A stretch of DNA of 64,000 bases from Streptomyces sp. NRRL S-37 (lineage in GTDB: Bacteria > Actinomycetota > Actinomycetes > Streptomycetales > Streptomycetaceae): positions 1 to 64,000 of the forward strand of contig NZ_JOIZ01000005.1 in NCBI RefSeq assembly GCF_000721605.1, given 5' to 3'. Position numbers and translations under genes: made by a program. The notes beneath the pieces are model-generated. The model was not told where the DNA came from and searched no databases. It worked only from the letters and a program-made list of their open reading frames with translations. Positions 1 to 9,533 of the stretch are shown piece by piece. Numbering within the stretch: position 1 is the stretch's first letter; every line of letters starts with the position of its first letter.

Positions 1-388
1 TACTCACCCTCGCGGGCTTTCCTCCGGGCGCTTCCCTTCGGTCTTGCGTTTCCGACTCTATCAGATCTTTCCGATCCGATTTCCTCGGTGCTTTCCGGGA
101 CTCCGCTTCCGCGTTTCCCTTTCCGGCGGTTCCGACTCTATCAGATCCTTTCGGGCCTGATTCCCGGTCGGCGGGCCATGTCGTTAAGCTCTAGGCTTTC
201 GCCCGTCGCCCTTTCGACATTCACCACGTTAACCGATTCCCCTGCTCGATTCATAATCGGGCTCCGCGGTTCGGAATTCAGACATGCGGACATGACGAAT
301 TCGACCCCGCTGAGGGGTGATCGTAGGTAGTGGGTTGGCCGCTTCCGGCTGCAGGCGATCGCCGTACCCGGTTCAAGCGGCTCGGGCC
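1..388 (-). promoter_or_regulatory. rRNA operon leader (upstream of 16S rRNA)
   Basis: Read on the minus strand this matches the pre-16S leader of Streptomyces rrn operons as I remember it. The element ATCTGATAGAGTCGGAA occurs twice, separated by purine-rich sequence (GGAAAGGGAAACGCGGAAGC and similar), and the leader approaches the 16S start with AAAGCCCGCGAGGGTGAGTA. The 16S gene lies beyond base 1. The TAGAGT inside each repeat resembles a -10 hexamer, but I see no convincing -35 for it, so these copies may be processing or antitermination elements. Open frames across this stretch are not genes. Confidence 0.85.
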
Positions 389-417
389 ACATTACGCACC
401 TTCCAAGGTCGAGTCAA
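389..417 (-). promoter_or_regulatory. rrn promoter (-35 TTGACT, 17 bp, -10 TAATGT)
   Basis: On the minus strand TTGACT (417-412) is followed after exactly 17 bases by TAATGT (394-389). This is a near-consensus vegetative promoter, placed as expected for the most upstream promoter of the leftward rRNA operon. It lies just downstream of the stop of the leftward glycosylase gene (414) and slightly overlaps it. Confidence 0.75.
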
Positions 418-1055
418 CTTCGACGGCGCCGCGGTACGTGGGCCCGGTAGGGACTCACCGTCGGGTCGTCGGTGATCCAGTAGCGCCAGGGGTGGACGGC
501 TCCCTCACCGGAGACTCCGGTGCGCGGGCCGTTGCTCACCTGCCCGGGGGGCACGGGAGTGCCGGTGAGGATCCGCAGCGGGGTGTCGCCGGCGGCGCAG
601 GCGTCCGTGCCGTTGAGTTCGCGGTCGACGCCGAGGGCCGTGGCCAGGCGGGCCGGACCTTTGGCGAGTTCCTTGTCGTTACGGGCCGAGAGGCGGCGGC
701 TGCGGGCCGGCTCGGCGCCCTCGATGATCTCGCCGGCGCGGAGGAGCACGGCGCTCGCGCGTCCCTCGGGGCCGCACACGAGGTTCATGCAGAACCACAT
801 GCCATAGGTGAAGTAGACGTACACATGACCGGGCGCACCGAACATCACGTCGTTGCGGGCGGTGCGACCGCGGTAGGCGTGGGAGCCGGGGTCGTTCTGA
901 CCGTCGTAGGCCTCGACCTCGGTGAGGCGGAGGGCGATCGGACCGTCCGGGGTGGTGCGGACCAGGATCCGGCCGAGGAGGTCGGGGGCGACCTCGAGGA
1001 CGGGGCGGTCGAAGAACTCTCTGGGCAGGGGCGTACGGTCGGGGGTCGCGATCAT
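414..1055 (-). CDS. 3-methyladenine DNA glycosylase (AAG/MPG family)
   Basis: The 213-residue product is a base-excision repair enzyme of the mammalian-type alkyladenine glycosylase family, which removes alkylated purines. The family pattern is visible: an N-terminal [20 protein letters not shown], the active-site stretch [21 protein letters not shown] with its conserved Glu, [16 protein letters not shown], and a C-terminal PWRYWI. Length is normal for the family. I chose ATG at 1055 because homology begins at [14 protein letters not shown]; the frame stays open upstream without family sequence. It points away from spo0M, so 1056-1244 should hold divergent promoters. Confidence 0.92.
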   Translation of the reverse strand: MIATPDRTPLPREFFDRPVLEVAPDLLGRILVRTTPDGPIALRLTEVEAYDGQNDPGSHAYRGRTARNDVMFGAPGHVYVYFTYGMWFCMNLVCGPEGRASAVLLRAGEIIEGAEPARSRRLSARNDKELAKGPARLATALGVDRELNGTDACAAGDTPLRILTGTPVPPGQVSNGPRTGVSGEGAVHPWRYWITDDPTVSPYRAHVPRRRRS

Positions 1056-1244
1056 GCCGTCCGAGGGTACTGGAGCCGGTCGGCACCACGGGGTGGTCAG
1101 CGGGCTCCGTGGTTGCCAGGGTGTGGAACACGGAACCGGCCACGGCCGGATCGCGTTGTTAGGGATCAAGGGTCCATACGTACGACTCGACGCAGGACGA
1201 CGGATCAGGTGTGGCCCACGGGGGTCGCCTGGAGAGGGAGAGAC

Positions 1245-2027
1245 ATGGCGTTCAAGAAGCTGCTGGCGAGTCTGGGTGCCGGCGGGGCCTCGGTCGAGAC
1301 GGTGCTGCACGAGGTCAACGTGGTTCCGGGCGGTGTCGTCCAGGGCGAGGTGCGGATCCAGGGCGGGTCCGTGAACCAGCAGATCGAGGGTCTGTCGGTC
1401 GGGCTGCAGGCCAAGGTCGAGGTGGAGAGCGGCGACCAGGAGTACAAGCAGGACATCGAGTTCACCAAGTCGAGCCTGGGTGGTGCCTTCGAGCTCCAGG
1501 CGGGTGCGGTGCACGCCGTGCAGTTCGGGCTGGAGATCCCGTGGGAGACGCCGATCACGATGATCGACGGGCAGCCGCTGCGCGGGATGAACATCGGGGT
1601 GAGCACCGAGCTGGCGATCGCGCGGGCCGTGGACTCCAGTGACCTGGACCCGGTCAACGTGCACCCGCTGCCGGCGCAGAAGGCGATCCTGGACGCGTTC
1701 ATCCAGCTGGGCTTCCGCTTCAAGAACGCGGACATGGAGCGCGGCCACATCCGGGGCACCCGGCAGAAGCTGCCGTTCTACCAGGAGATCGAGTTCTTCC
1801 CGCCGCAGCAGTACCGGGGGCTGAACCAGGTCGAGCTGAGCTTCGTGGCCGACGAGCAGGCCATGGACGTGGTGCTGGAGATGGACAAGAAGCCGGGTCT
1901 GTTCAGCGAGGGCAGCGACACGTTCCGCTCCTTCAAGGTGGGGCTGAACGACTACCAGGGGACCGATTGGACGGCATACCTCAACCAGTGGCTGTCGGAG
2001 GTCGGCAGCAAGCGCAACTGGTTCTAG
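1245..2027 (+). CDS. spo0M: Spo0M-family sporulation control protein
   Basis: The 260-residue protein has the arrestin-like SpoOM fold pattern: [21 protein letters not shown] at the start, then beta-rich sequence with [18 protein letters not shown] and [18 protein letters not shown], and [28 protein letters not shown] further on. Spo0M affects sporulation and cell-shape control in Bacillus; its biochemical role is not firmly known. It is cytoplasmic with no signal peptide. ATG 1245 is preceded by GGAGAGGGAGA. The next gene starts 41 bases downstream and is probably co-transcribed. Confidence 0.9.
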   Translation: MAFKKLLASLGAGGASVETVLHEVNVVPGGVVQGEVRIQGGSVNQQIEGLSVGLQAKVEVESGDQEYKQDIEFTKSSLGGAFELQAGAVHAVQFGLEIPWETPITMIDGQPLRGMNIGVSTELAIARAVDSSDLDPVNVHPLPAQKAILDAFIQLGFRFKNADMERGHIRGTRQKLPFYQEIEFFPPQQYRGLNQVELSFVADEQAMDVVLEMDKKPGLFSEGSDTFRSFKVGLNDYQGTDWTAYLNQWLSEVGSKRNWF

Positions 2028-2068
2028 GCTCGGTTCTCACTGAACGCAATCGATCAGGAGGTACCGAG

Positions 2069-2608
2069 GTGACCGAGCTCAAGCGGCGGCCGCTCCCCCA
2101 CGACTTCCATCCGCCCGTGCCGTCGTTCGCGGTGACGAGCGAGGACGTGCGGGAGGGGGCGACGCTCAAGGACGCTCAGGTCCACGCGGCCGGCAACACC
2201 TCGCCGCACCTGCGGTGGGAGGGGTTCCCGCCGGAGACCAAGAGCTTCGCCGTGACCTGCTACGACCCCGATGCCCCGACGGGCAGCGGGTTCTGGCACT
2301 GGGTGGTGTTCGACATCCCGGCCACGGTGACCGAGCTGCCGGCCGGTGCGGGGAGCGGCACGTTCGAGGGGTTGCCCGAGGGCGCGGTCCACGCGCGCAA
2401 CGACTACGGCGGCAAGGACTTCGGCGGTGCCGCGCCGCCGCCCGGGGACGGGCCGCACCGGTATGTGTTCACGGTGTACGCCGTGGACCAGGAGAAGCTC
2501 GGTCCGGACGCGGACGCGTCTCCCGCCGTGGTGGGCTTCAACCTGCGGTTCCACACGCTGGCGCGTGCCCAGCTGATCGGTGAGTACGAGGTGCCCGCGG
2601 AGTCCTGA
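2069..2608 (+). CDS. YbhB/YbcL Raf-kinase-inhibitor-like (PEBP) protein
   Basis: The 179-residue protein belongs to the phosphatidylethanolamine-binding superfamily. Signatures are [40 protein letters not shown] (the DPDAP...HW ligand pocket) and the C-terminal [11 protein letters not shown]. Ligands of bacterial members are mostly unknown. The start is GTG at 2069, set by a perfect AGGAGG (2056-2061) seven bases upstream. A strong intrinsic terminator follows the stop, so this ends the spo0M transcription unit. Confidence 0.92.
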   Translation: MTELKRRPLPHDFHPPVPSFAVTSEDVREGATLKDAQVHAAGNTSPHLRWEGFPPETKSFAVTCYDPDAPTGSGFWHWVVFDIPATVTELPAGAGSGTFEGLPEGAVHARNDYGGKDFGGAAPPPGDGPHRYVFTVYAVDQEKLGPDADASPAVVGFNLRFHTLARAQLIGEYEVPAES

Positions 2609-2647
2609 GCGGTCTCCCGCGCGGCTCCGAGGGTTCATGGAACGTTT

Positions 2648-2689
2648 GCCCGCCCCTGGTCTTGGAATTGATCAGGGGCGGGCATTTTT
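2648..2689 (+). terminator. Intrinsic terminator after the PEBP gene
   Basis: A perfect 11-bp inverted repeat (GCCCGCCCCTG at 2648-2658, CAGGGGCGGGC at 2673-2683) is followed by ATTTTTG. A hairpin plus T-tract is uncommon in Streptomyces, so this is a confident call. Confidence 0.9.
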
Positions 2690-2819
2690 GTTGCCGGGGG
2701 TCGCGGGGGTCACCTCCCGCAGGAGCAGCAGATATTGCGTTGTCCATCTCGGCGTGCCCGGCCAGAGTTGATCCCAGCCCGCCGAGGGGTGGGCCGGTGC
2801 ACACGGGAGGTGGGCTGGT

Positions 2820-3326
2820 ATGCGGGACACGCTGGTACTGAACGCGAGCTTCGAGCCGTTGTCGACGGTGACGCTGAACCGAGCCGTCGTTCTGGTGCTT
2901 CAGGACAAGGCCGTCGTCGAGCAGGCCCACCCCGAACTGCGGATGCGCGGAGCCGCGGTCGACATACCGGCGCCCCGGGTGATCAGGCTCTGCCAGTACG
3001 TGAGGGTGCCGTTCCGAAGACAAGCGCCGTGGTCGCGGCGGGGTGTCCTGGTGCGGGACCGGCACCGGTGCGCGTACTGCGGGCGGCGGGCGACGACCGT
3101 GGACCACGTGGTGCCGCGGTCGCACGGCGGGCAGGACACGTGGCTGAACACGGTGGCGTCGTGCGCGGAGGACAACCACCGCAAGGCGAACCGGACGCCC
3201 GAGCAGGCGGGGATGCCGCTGTTGCGGCGGCCGTTCGAGCCCACGCCGGCCGATGCGATGCTGCTGGCGCTGGGCGCCGAGGACTTCGAGGCGTTGCCCG
3301 AGTGGCTGACGCTGGATGCGGCGTGA
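2820..3326 (+). CDS. HNH endonuclease
   Basis: The 168-residue protein has a C-terminal HNH domain of the McrA-like zinc type: CAYCGRR, then VDHVVPRSHGG (the catalytic His pair region), WLNTVASC and DNHRKANRTP. The N-terminal part (MRDTLVLNASFEPLSTVTLNRA) is the conserved extension found in free-standing actinobacterial HNH proteins. DNA is the likely substrate; the physiological role is unknown. ATG 2820 follows GGGAGGTGGG. It stands alone between a terminator and the oppositely oriented stomatin gene. Confidence 0.88.
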   Translation: MRDTLVLNASFEPLSTVTLNRAVVLVLQDKAVVEQAHPELRMRGAAVDIPAPRVIRLCQYVRVPFRRQAPWSRRGVLVRDRHRCAYCGRRATTVDHVVPRSHGGQDTWLNTVASCAEDNHRKANRTPEQAGMPLLRRPFEPTPADAMLLALGAEDFEALPEWLTLDAA

Positions 3327-3382
3327 GGGCTTCGCCGTAGGGGTTCGGGTGGTTCCCCGGGCGCGGGTTGTGCGTGGTTGTT

Positions 3383-3410
3383 CGCGCAGTTCCCCGCGCC
3401 CCCAGGGGTT
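3383..3410 (+). repeat. Short dispersed element (CGCAGTTCCCCGCGCCCC type)
   Basis: CGCGCAGTTCCCCGCGCCCC at 3383-3402 recurs nearly unchanged around 20069-20090. It lies just past the 3' end of the leftward stomatin gene, a usual place for this common Streptomyces intergenic sequence. Confidence 0.55.
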
Positions 3411-4361
3411 TCAGTCGATGGAGGGCTTTTCCCGGCGTTCCTGGGAGGGGACGTTGGCGGTTCCCGAGGGGCTGTTGCCGCCGCCCATCGCGCCGAAGTT
3501 GCCCATCGCGCCGGAGAGGCCCTTGAGGGCGTCGCCGATCTCGCTGGGGACGATCCAGAGCTTGTTGGCGTCGCCCTCGGCGATCTTGGGGAGCATCTGG
3601 AGGTACTGGTAGGAGAGGAGCTTCTGGTCGGGGTCGCCGGCGTGGATGGCCTCGAAGACCGTACGGACCGCCTGGGCCTCGCCCTCGGCGCGCAGGGCCG
3701 CCGCCTTGGCCTCGCCCTCGGCGCGCAGGATCTGGGACTGCTTCTCGCCCTCGGCGCGCAGGATCTCGGACTGGCGGACACCCTCGGCCTGGAGGATCGC
3801 GGCGCGCTTGTCGCGGTCGGCGCGCATCTGCTTCTCCATCGAGTCCTGGATGGAGGTGGGCGGTTCGATGGCCTTGAGCTCGACGCGGTTGACGCGGATA
3901 CCCCACTTGCCGGTGGCCTCGTCGAGGACGCCGCGCAGGGCCGCGTTGATCTCCTCGCGGGAGGTGAGGGTGCGCTCCAGGTCCATGCCGCCGATGATGT
4001 TGCGGAGCGTGGTGACGGTGAGCTGCTCGATGGCCTGGATGTAGCTGGCCACCTCGTAGGTGGCGGCCCGGGCGTCGGTCACCTGGTAGTAGATGACGGT
4101 GTCGATGTTGACGACCAGGTTGTCCTGGGTGATCACCGGCTGCGGCGGGAACGGGACGACCTGTTCGCGCAGGTCGATGCGGTTGCGGATGGTGTCGATG
4201 AACGGGACGACGATGTTGAGGCCCGCGTTGAGTGTCCGCGTGTAGCGGCCGAAGCGCTCGACGATGGCGGCGCTGGCCTGTGGGATGACTTGGATCGTCT
4301 TGATCAGGGCGATGAAGACCAGCACCACCAGGATGATCAGGACGATGATGATCGGTTGCAT
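3411..4361 (-). CDS. SPFH/Band 7 (stomatin-like) membrane protein
   Basis: The 316-residue protein has one N-terminal membrane segment (IIIVLIILVVLVFIALIKTIQVI), then an SPFH domain (QASAAIVERFGRYTRTLNAGLNIVVPFID through the IIGGMDLERTLTSREEIN region). A helical repeat region follows, with tandem copies of the unit ILRAEGEKQS or close variants. Such proteins form detergent-resistant oligomeric membrane platforms and usually pair with NfeD proteins; an NfeD gene starts 580 bases upstream on the same strand. The C-terminus is Gly/Ser-rich. It resembles QmcA and actinobacterial slipin-type proteins. Confidence 0.93.
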   Translation of the reverse strand: MQPIIIVLIILVVLVFIALIKTIQVIPQASAAIVERFGRYTRTLNAGLNIVVPFIDTIRNRIDLREQVVPFPPQPVITQDNLVVNIDTVIYYQVTDARAATYEVASYIQAIEQLTVTTLRNIIGGMDLERTLTSREEINAALRGVLDEATGKWGIRVNRVELKAIEPPTSIQDSMEKQMRADRDKRAAILQAEGVRQSEILRAEGEKQSQILRAEGEAKAAALRAEGEAQAVRTVFEAIHAGDPDQKLLSYQYLQMLPKIAEGDANKLWIVPSEIGDALKGLSGAMGNFGAMGGGNSPSGTANVPSQERREKPSID

Positions 4362-4509
4362 CGTCGGTTCCCCGAACCCTTCTTAGCCTCGGCGCCTGCG
4401 GCAGCTCTCGTGCCTGCGGAAGATCTCGTTGTTGAAGATCTTGCTGGTCGAGTCTGACAGACCATCGGTGCAACTGGGTGGTTGTTCGCCCCAGTTGTGT
4501 CGTGCCCGG

Positions 4510-4941
4510 TCACATGATGATGGCCGTGGCTCCCTCGATGTCCACGACGTCCACTTCCTGACCTACTTCATAGGCACGACCGGCGTCGAGTGCGCGTGCC
4601 GACCAGACCTCGCCGGCCAGCTTGATCCGGCCACCGGATCCGTCGACGCGCTCCAGGACGACGGCCTGTTTCCCTTTCAGGGCGTCCACGCCGGTGGCGA
4701 GTTGGGGCCGCCCGGCGCGGTGTCTGTTCGCGATGGGCCGTACGACGGCGATGAGGGCGGTCGAGACGACGGCGAAGACCACGACCTGGGCGACGGCACC
4801 GCCGCCGAAGATGCCGGAGACCACTGCCGCGGCGACGGCGCCCACCGCGAGCATGCCGAGTTCGGGCATCGCGGTGATCACGAGCCCGATGCCGAGTACC
4901 GCCGCGCCGATGAGCCACCACAGCCATGCGTCGATGTCCAC
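4510..4941 (-). CDS. NfeD-family membrane protein
   Basis: The 143-residue protein has two or three N-terminal membrane helices (WLWWLIGAAVLGIGLVITAM, LAVGAVAAAVVSGIFGGG, VVVFAVVSTALIAVV), then the OB-fold NfeD domain (GKQAVVLERVDGSGGRIKLAGEVWSARAL...VDVVDIEGATAIIM). This short, protease-less NfeD form is the usual partner of stomatin/SPFH proteins, and one lies directly downstream with 148 bases between. The pair probably organises membrane microdomains. Confidence 0.92.
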   Translation of the reverse strand: MDIDAWLWWLIGAAVLGIGLVITAMPELGMLAVGAVAAAVVSGIFGGGAVAQVVVFAVVSTALIAVVRPIANRHRAGRPQLATGVDALKGKQAVVLERVDGSGGRIKLAGEVWSARALDAGRAYEVGQEVDVVDIEGATAIIM

Positions 4942-5034
4942 GTGGTCATGGTAGGACCGCGCACCCGGTCGCCGACAGGGCGCCGATCGGTTCGAACGCG
5001 CCGTGCGGCTCCGGGTCTTGGGCTGCGGAAGGGG

Positions 5035-5832
<798 letters not shown>

Positions 5833-5994
5833 GAGCGCGTTGTCTCCCCTTGCAGTGTGGCCGGTCTCGGCTGTCGCGTACGCCTGTGGGTGGGTCCGCC
5901 GCACCCGTGGGCGCAGCCCTTCATGAAATCTACGCCACTGGTCGACCCGGACATTCCTCCGGTCCGGTTCTCGGGCTCTGTCTAGGGTGTACGC

Positions 5995-6783
5995 ATGCTC
6001 TCGGAACCTCGCTCTGGACGCCTTGCCGCTTGGGGAAACGCCCTTCTTGCCGGACTTGTCTCACCGGATGACGCCGTGCTCGCGATCGTCGGGGAGGACG
6101 CGGTGCACCGGGTGGAGGGGGTGCCGGGTGAGCCGGCGCCGGTGGGGCTCACGCTGGCGCTGGGGCGGCTGCGGGCGCTGGGGGTGACCGGGCTGCGGGT
6201 GGCGCTGCCGGCGCCGGGGCATCCGCTGGGACTGAGCGGGCCGCCGGAGTTCAACGCGCGGGCGCTGGAGGCGGAGGAGGCGGTGGTCTGTTCCGGGGCC
6301 GCGGTCGGGCTGGTGCCGGAGGTGTCCGAGGCCGGGCCCGCGGGTGATGTGCACGTGGAGGTGGTGTGGCACTGCCTGCCGGTGCGGGAGGCACCGCCGG
6401 CGGATGTGCCGTCGCTCGGGGAGGCGGAGCGGGAGCTGGCGGAGGCGCTGCGGGAGGCGACGGAGGTGCTGACGCGGCTGGATGTGGCCGGGTCGGGACC
6501 GGTGGCGGAGGCGGCGATCGACGCGTACCGGGCGCGGGCCTCGGGGTCGCGGGGGCGGGAGGTGCTGGCGCCGGGGTATCCGCCTCGGGCGGTGCGGGTG
6601 CTGGAGCTGGCGCAGCGGGTGGGGGCGTTGGTGTCGCTGGCGGGGGCGGGTGGGCACGGGGGTGCGGTGAGCGCGTCGGAGATGGCGGCGCGGGCCGGTG
6701 CGTTGCGGCCCGTCGAGCGGACGGCCCGGCGGGCGCAGGTGGCCGCGTACAACTCCGTTGTGGAGGAGCGGGGGGCGGGGTGA
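5995..6783 (+). CDS. Conserved hypothetical protein (Streptomyces)
   Basis: The 262-residue cytoplasmic protein is rich in Ala, Leu and Gly and has no membrane segment. I recognise it only as a conserved actinomycete hypothetical. It alternates strands and helices (VGLTLALGRLRALGVTGLRVALPAPG), with a Glu-rich helix around residues 140-165 and PRAVRVLELAQRVGALVSLA near 200-220. The start may be leaderless: a -10-like TAGGGT (5983-5988) lies six bases before ATG 5995 and no good ribosome-binding site is present. Confidence 0.7.
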   Translation: MLSEPRSGRLAAWGNALLAGLVSPDDAVLAIVGEDAVHRVEGVPGEPAPVGLTLALGRLRALGVTGLRVALPAPGHPLGLSGPPEFNARALEAEEAVVCSGAAVGLVPEVSEAGPAGDVHVEVVWHCLPVREAPPADVPSLGEAERELAEALREATEVLTRLDVAGSGPVAEAAIDAYRARASGSRGREVLAPGYPPRAVRVLELAQRVGALVSLAGAGGHGGAVSASEMAARAGALRPVERTARRAQVAAYNSVVEERGAG

Positions 6784-6824
6784 GGGTTCCTCCGGGGTGA
6801 GCGGGGAGGAGCGTGTGCGTTTCC

Positions 6825-7007
6825 GCGGGCAGTCGTGCCGCAGGGCGGCACGGGTGGGCGCGACGGCACCCCGCTCACGCCGGGCTGCGTGACACCCCCC
6901 GCTCAGCTGCCCCCGGCACCTGCTGGGCGGGGGTGGGCTTGCGCTCGCCCCGCTGGAAGGGGTGCCGCTGCGCCCACCCGTGCCGCCCCAGCGGCACGAC
7001 TGCCCGC
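6825..7007. repeat. Inverted pair of a dispersed intergenic repeat
   Basis: A 48-base element reads leftward at 6825-6872 and rightward at 6959-7007, nearly identical in the two copies. Its core is CGCCCACCCGTGCCGCC followed by GCGGCACGACTGCCCGC, which can fold on GTGCCGC/GCGGCAC. The 86 bases between are G+C-rich and show no gene. The element returns at 49230-49276 and, in an expanded form, at 40263 and 52500. It fills most of the 316-base gap between the unknown gene and the chpE 3' end. Confidence 0.75.
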
Positions 7008-7099
7008 AGCTGCGGCAGTGCGGCTGCCCGGGGTCGTGGGAAGGCGGGAGCCCCGGCGCTCGGTGGGGGGCGGGCGGCCGGGGCTCGGGTGGGTGCGCG

Positions 7100-7345
7100 T
7101 CAGTGGTTGACGGCGGTGTTGCCGAAGGCCGGGTTCAGCAGGCCGATGACGTTGACGCTGTTGCCGGACACGTTGACCGGGACGTCGACCGGCACCTGGA
7201 CGACATTGCCGGAGACGACGCCCGGGGAGCCCACGGCCGTGCCGTCGGCGTGGCTGCCGTCGGTGGCGGAGGCCATCCCCGTGCCGGCCGCGAGCAGACC
7301 GCCGGCCACCATCGTCACAGCCGCTGCCTTCTTCAGGTTCTTCAC
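7100..7345 (-). CDS. chpE: Chaplin E, secreted surface protein
   Basis: The 81-residue protein has a signal peptide (VKNLKKAAAVTMVAGGLLAAGTGMASA) and a single chaplin domain: SHADGTAVGSPGVVSGNVVQVPVDVPVNVSGNSVNVIGLLNPAFGN. Chaplins assemble into amyloid-like layers that lower surface tension so aerial hyphae can leave the medium. This copy has no cysteine, which in S. coelicolor is the mark of the short chaplin ChpE, the one made early and throughout growth. The start is GTG 7345, placed by AAGGAGGG eight bases upstream; longer in-frame starts would bury the signal peptide. Confidence 0.93.
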   Translation of the reverse strand: MKNLKKAAAVTMVAGGLLAAGTGMASATDGSHADGTAVGSPGVVSGNVVQVPVDVPVNVSGNSVNVIGLLNPAFGNTAVNH

Positions 7346-7503
7346 TTTCCGAGCCCTCCTTGCGATGACCGCGGCAGGCGCCGCGGCGTGCACTGGAGAA
7401 CGGCCGATGCCGGCCATGGATACGGCCATCCGAGGGACATTCCCCCTACGGTATGAATCTCGGATCGGAGGGGAACCTTCCGGCCGGTCCGAGGCGTCAC
7501 GGG

Positions 7504-8145
7504 TCAGCCGCTCAGACCGTGGCGTACGGCCCACAGGGCGGCCTGGGTGCGGTCCGCGAGGTCGAGTTTCATCAGGATGTTCGAGACGTGGGTCTTCACG
7601 GTCTTCTCGGACAGCACCAGGGCGCGGGCGATCTCCCGGTTGGCGCGACCGTCCGCTATGAGCCCGAGCACCTCGCGCTCCCGTTCGGTGAGGGAGCCCG
7701 CGCGCCCCGTGCCCGGTCCGGTCTCCTCCTGGGACAGCAGCGCGCCGGCCACCTCCGCCTGGAGCAGGACGTGCCCGGCGTGCACGGAGCGGATGGCTCC
7801 GGCGAGCGCGTCGGGGTCGACGTCCTTGTACACGTACCCGGCGGCGCCCGCGCGGAGGGCGGGGACGACCGTGCGCTGCTCGGTGAAGCTGGTGACGATC
7901 AGCACGCGCGCGGGGTGGTCCAGTTCACGGAGCCGGCGCAGCGCGTCCACGCCGTCCATGCCGGGCATCTTGACGTCCATGAGGATGACGTCGGGCCCCA
8001 GCTCCTCCGCCAGGGCGACCCCTTCCGCGCCGTCCGCGGCCTCGCCGACGACCTCGATGTCGTCCTGCACCTCGAGGAAGGTGCGCAGCCCCCGGCGTAC
8101 CACCTGGTGATCGTCGACCAGCAGCACCTTGATTGCGTCAGCCAC
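7504..8145 (-). CDS. NarL/LuxR-family response regulator
   Basis: The 213-residue protein has a receiver domain (VLLVDDHQ acidic pocket, phospho-Asp in ILMDVKMPG, Lys in YVYKDVD) and a C-terminal LuxR helix-turn-helix (LTEREREVLGLIADGRANREIARALVLSEKTVKTHVSNILMKL). The GTG start at 8145 overlaps the stop of the upstream kinase gene by eight bases, showing translational coupling and a cognate pair. Targets cannot be read from the sequence. The adjacent chpE gene is in the same direction but has its own start region. Confidence 0.94.
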   Translation of the reverse strand: MADAIKVLLVDDHQVVRRGLRTFLEVQDDIEVVGEAADGAEGVALAEELGPDVILMDVKMPGMDGVDALRRLRELDHPARVLIVTSFTEQRTVVPALRAGAAGYVYKDVDPDALAGAIRSVHAGHVLLQAEVAGALLSQEETGPGTGRAGSLTEREREVLGLIADGRANREIARALVLSEKTVKTHVSNILMKLDLADRTQAALWAVRHGLSG

Positions 8146-9283
8146 CAGGGACCTCCATCTCGATCGTGGTGCCCTTGCCGGGCGCCGATTCCACGGTCAG
8201 CCTGCCGCCGACCCCGCTCGCGCGATCCCGCATGGAGACCAGGCCCAGATGGCGGCCCGCGTGGCGGACGGCCTGCGGGTCGAAACCGTCACCGTCGTCG
8301 CTGACCCGCAGGACCGCTCCGCCGCCGCGGCGGTCCAGGGTGACGTCGACGTGGTCGCCGCCGGAGTGCCGCAGCGCGTTGTGCAGGGCCTCCTGGGCGA
8401 CGCGCAGCACCGCCTCCTCCTGGGCCGCGGGCAGGGCGCGTACGCCGTGGCCGGTGAAGGTCACGCGGGCGGTGTGGGCGCGGTCGAGGACCTGGATCTG
8501 GGTGCGGAGCGTGGCGACGAGGCCGTCCTCGTCGAGGGCCGCGGGGCGCAGTTCGACGACCGCCGCGCGCAGTTCGTCGGCGGCCTCGGCGGCCAGGGCG
8601 GCGATCTGCTGGAGTTCGCCCTTGGCGCGGGAGGGGTCGCGGTCGACGAGGCGGGCGGCGGCCTGGGCGGTGAGCCGCAGGGAGAAGAGCTTCTGGCTGA
8701 CGGCGTCGTGGAGCTCGTGGGCGAGGCGGGAGCGTTCCTCGGCGATGGTCAGTTCGCGGCTGCGTTCGTAGAGCCGGGCGTTGGTGAGGGCGATGGCGGC
8801 GTGCTGGGCGAGGATGCCGAGCAGTTCCTCGTCGTCCTCGGTGAAGCCGCAGGTGCCTTCGGGCTTGGGGCATCTCTTGTTGGCCAGGAACAGGGCGCCG
8901 AGGACCTCGTCGCCGTCGCGGATGGGCAGGCCGAGGAAGTCGGCCAGCTCGGGGTGGGCGCTGGGCCAGCCCTCGAAGCGGGGGTCCCGGCGCACGTCGG
9001 CGAGGCGCTGCGGGGCGGCCTCGTCGAGCATCGCGGCGAGGACGCCGTGCCGGCGCGGGAGGGGGCCGATGGCCTTCCACTGGTCGTCGCTGACGCCGTC
9101 GACCACGAACTGGGCGAAGCCGCCGTGGTCGTCGGGCACGCCGAGCGCGGCGTACTGCGCGTCGAGGAGTTCGCGGGCCGAGGCGACGATCGTCTTGAGG
9201 ACGTCGCGCACCTCGAGGTGCCTGCTCATGGCCAGCAACGCGGAGCTCACCGCGGCGAGGCCGGACCGGGGGCCGTGGCTCAT
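8138..9283 (-). CDS. GAF-domain sensor histidine kinase
   Basis: The 381-residue cytoplasmic kinase has no membrane segment. An N-terminal GAF domain (about residues 20-165; ELLDAQYAALGVPDDHGG to ILAQHAAIALTNARLYERS) is followed by a HisKA_3 dimerisation helix with phospho-His in RLAHELHDAVSQKLFSL and a HATPase domain (VAQEALHNALRHSGGDHV, SDDGDGFDP, HLGLVSMRDRA). The overall plan resembles DevS/DosT-type sensors, though with one GAF domain and no visible haem evidence. Two Cys in the GAF loop (KRCPKPEGTCGF) could matter for sensing. ATG 9283 is chosen because family similarity starts there. Confidence 0.92.
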   Translation of the reverse strand: MSHGPRSGLAAVSSALLAMSRHLEVRDVLKTIVASARELLDAQYAALGVPDDHGGFAQFVVDGVSDDQWKAIGPLPRRHGVLAAMLDEAAPQRLADVRRDPRFEGWPSAHPELADFLGLPIRDGDEVLGALFLANKRCPKPEGTCGFTEDDEELLGILAQHAAIALTNARLYERSRELTIAEERSRLAHELHDAVSQKLFSLRLTAQAAARLVDRDPSRAKGELQQIAALAAEAADELRAAVVELRPAALDEDGLVATLRTQIQVLDRAHTARVTFTGHGVRALPAAQEEAVLRVAQEALHNALRHSGGDHVDVTLDRRGGGAVLRVSDDGDGFDPQAVRHAGRHLGLVSMRDRASGVGGRLTVESAPGKGTTIEMEVPGG

Positions 9284-9348
9284 GTCCTCACGGTACCGGC
9301 GGGCGGTGACAGCGGGATCGGGCGTGCGGCGGCCCTCGGGCGGGCCGC

Positions 9349-9487
9349 GGGACCTAGGCCGAAGGTCCCCCGTCCCGGTCGGGGCGTAGGACCTCGGGAC
9401 CGGGGTCGGTGGCGTAGGGCGAAGGGCCCCGGGGTGCTGCGTCCCGGGCCCGAGGCGGCGTGGCGGGCCGGTCCCTAGGTTGAGGGC
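9349..9487. promoter_or_regulatory. Cluster of TAGG/GGnCCC repeats between kinase and SDR genes
   Basis: Four related boxes lie in the divergent region: 9349-9369 (GGGACC, nine bases, GGTCCC), 9385-9405, 9413-9434 (GTAGGGCGAAGGGCCCCGGG) and 9470-9487 (GGTCCCTAGGTTGAGGGC). They resemble, imperfectly, the GGGAC/GTCCC operators bound by DosR/DevR-type NarL regulators. The assignment is inference. Confidence 0.4.
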
Positions 9488-9533
9488 ACGCCGGTCGAGC
9501 GGCGTGCGAGGACAAGACGAGGGGACGGTTGCC

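Noticed and set aside
88..392. Small open frames in the first 400 bases
   Set aside because: They overlap the rRNA leader on both strands and have no coding character.
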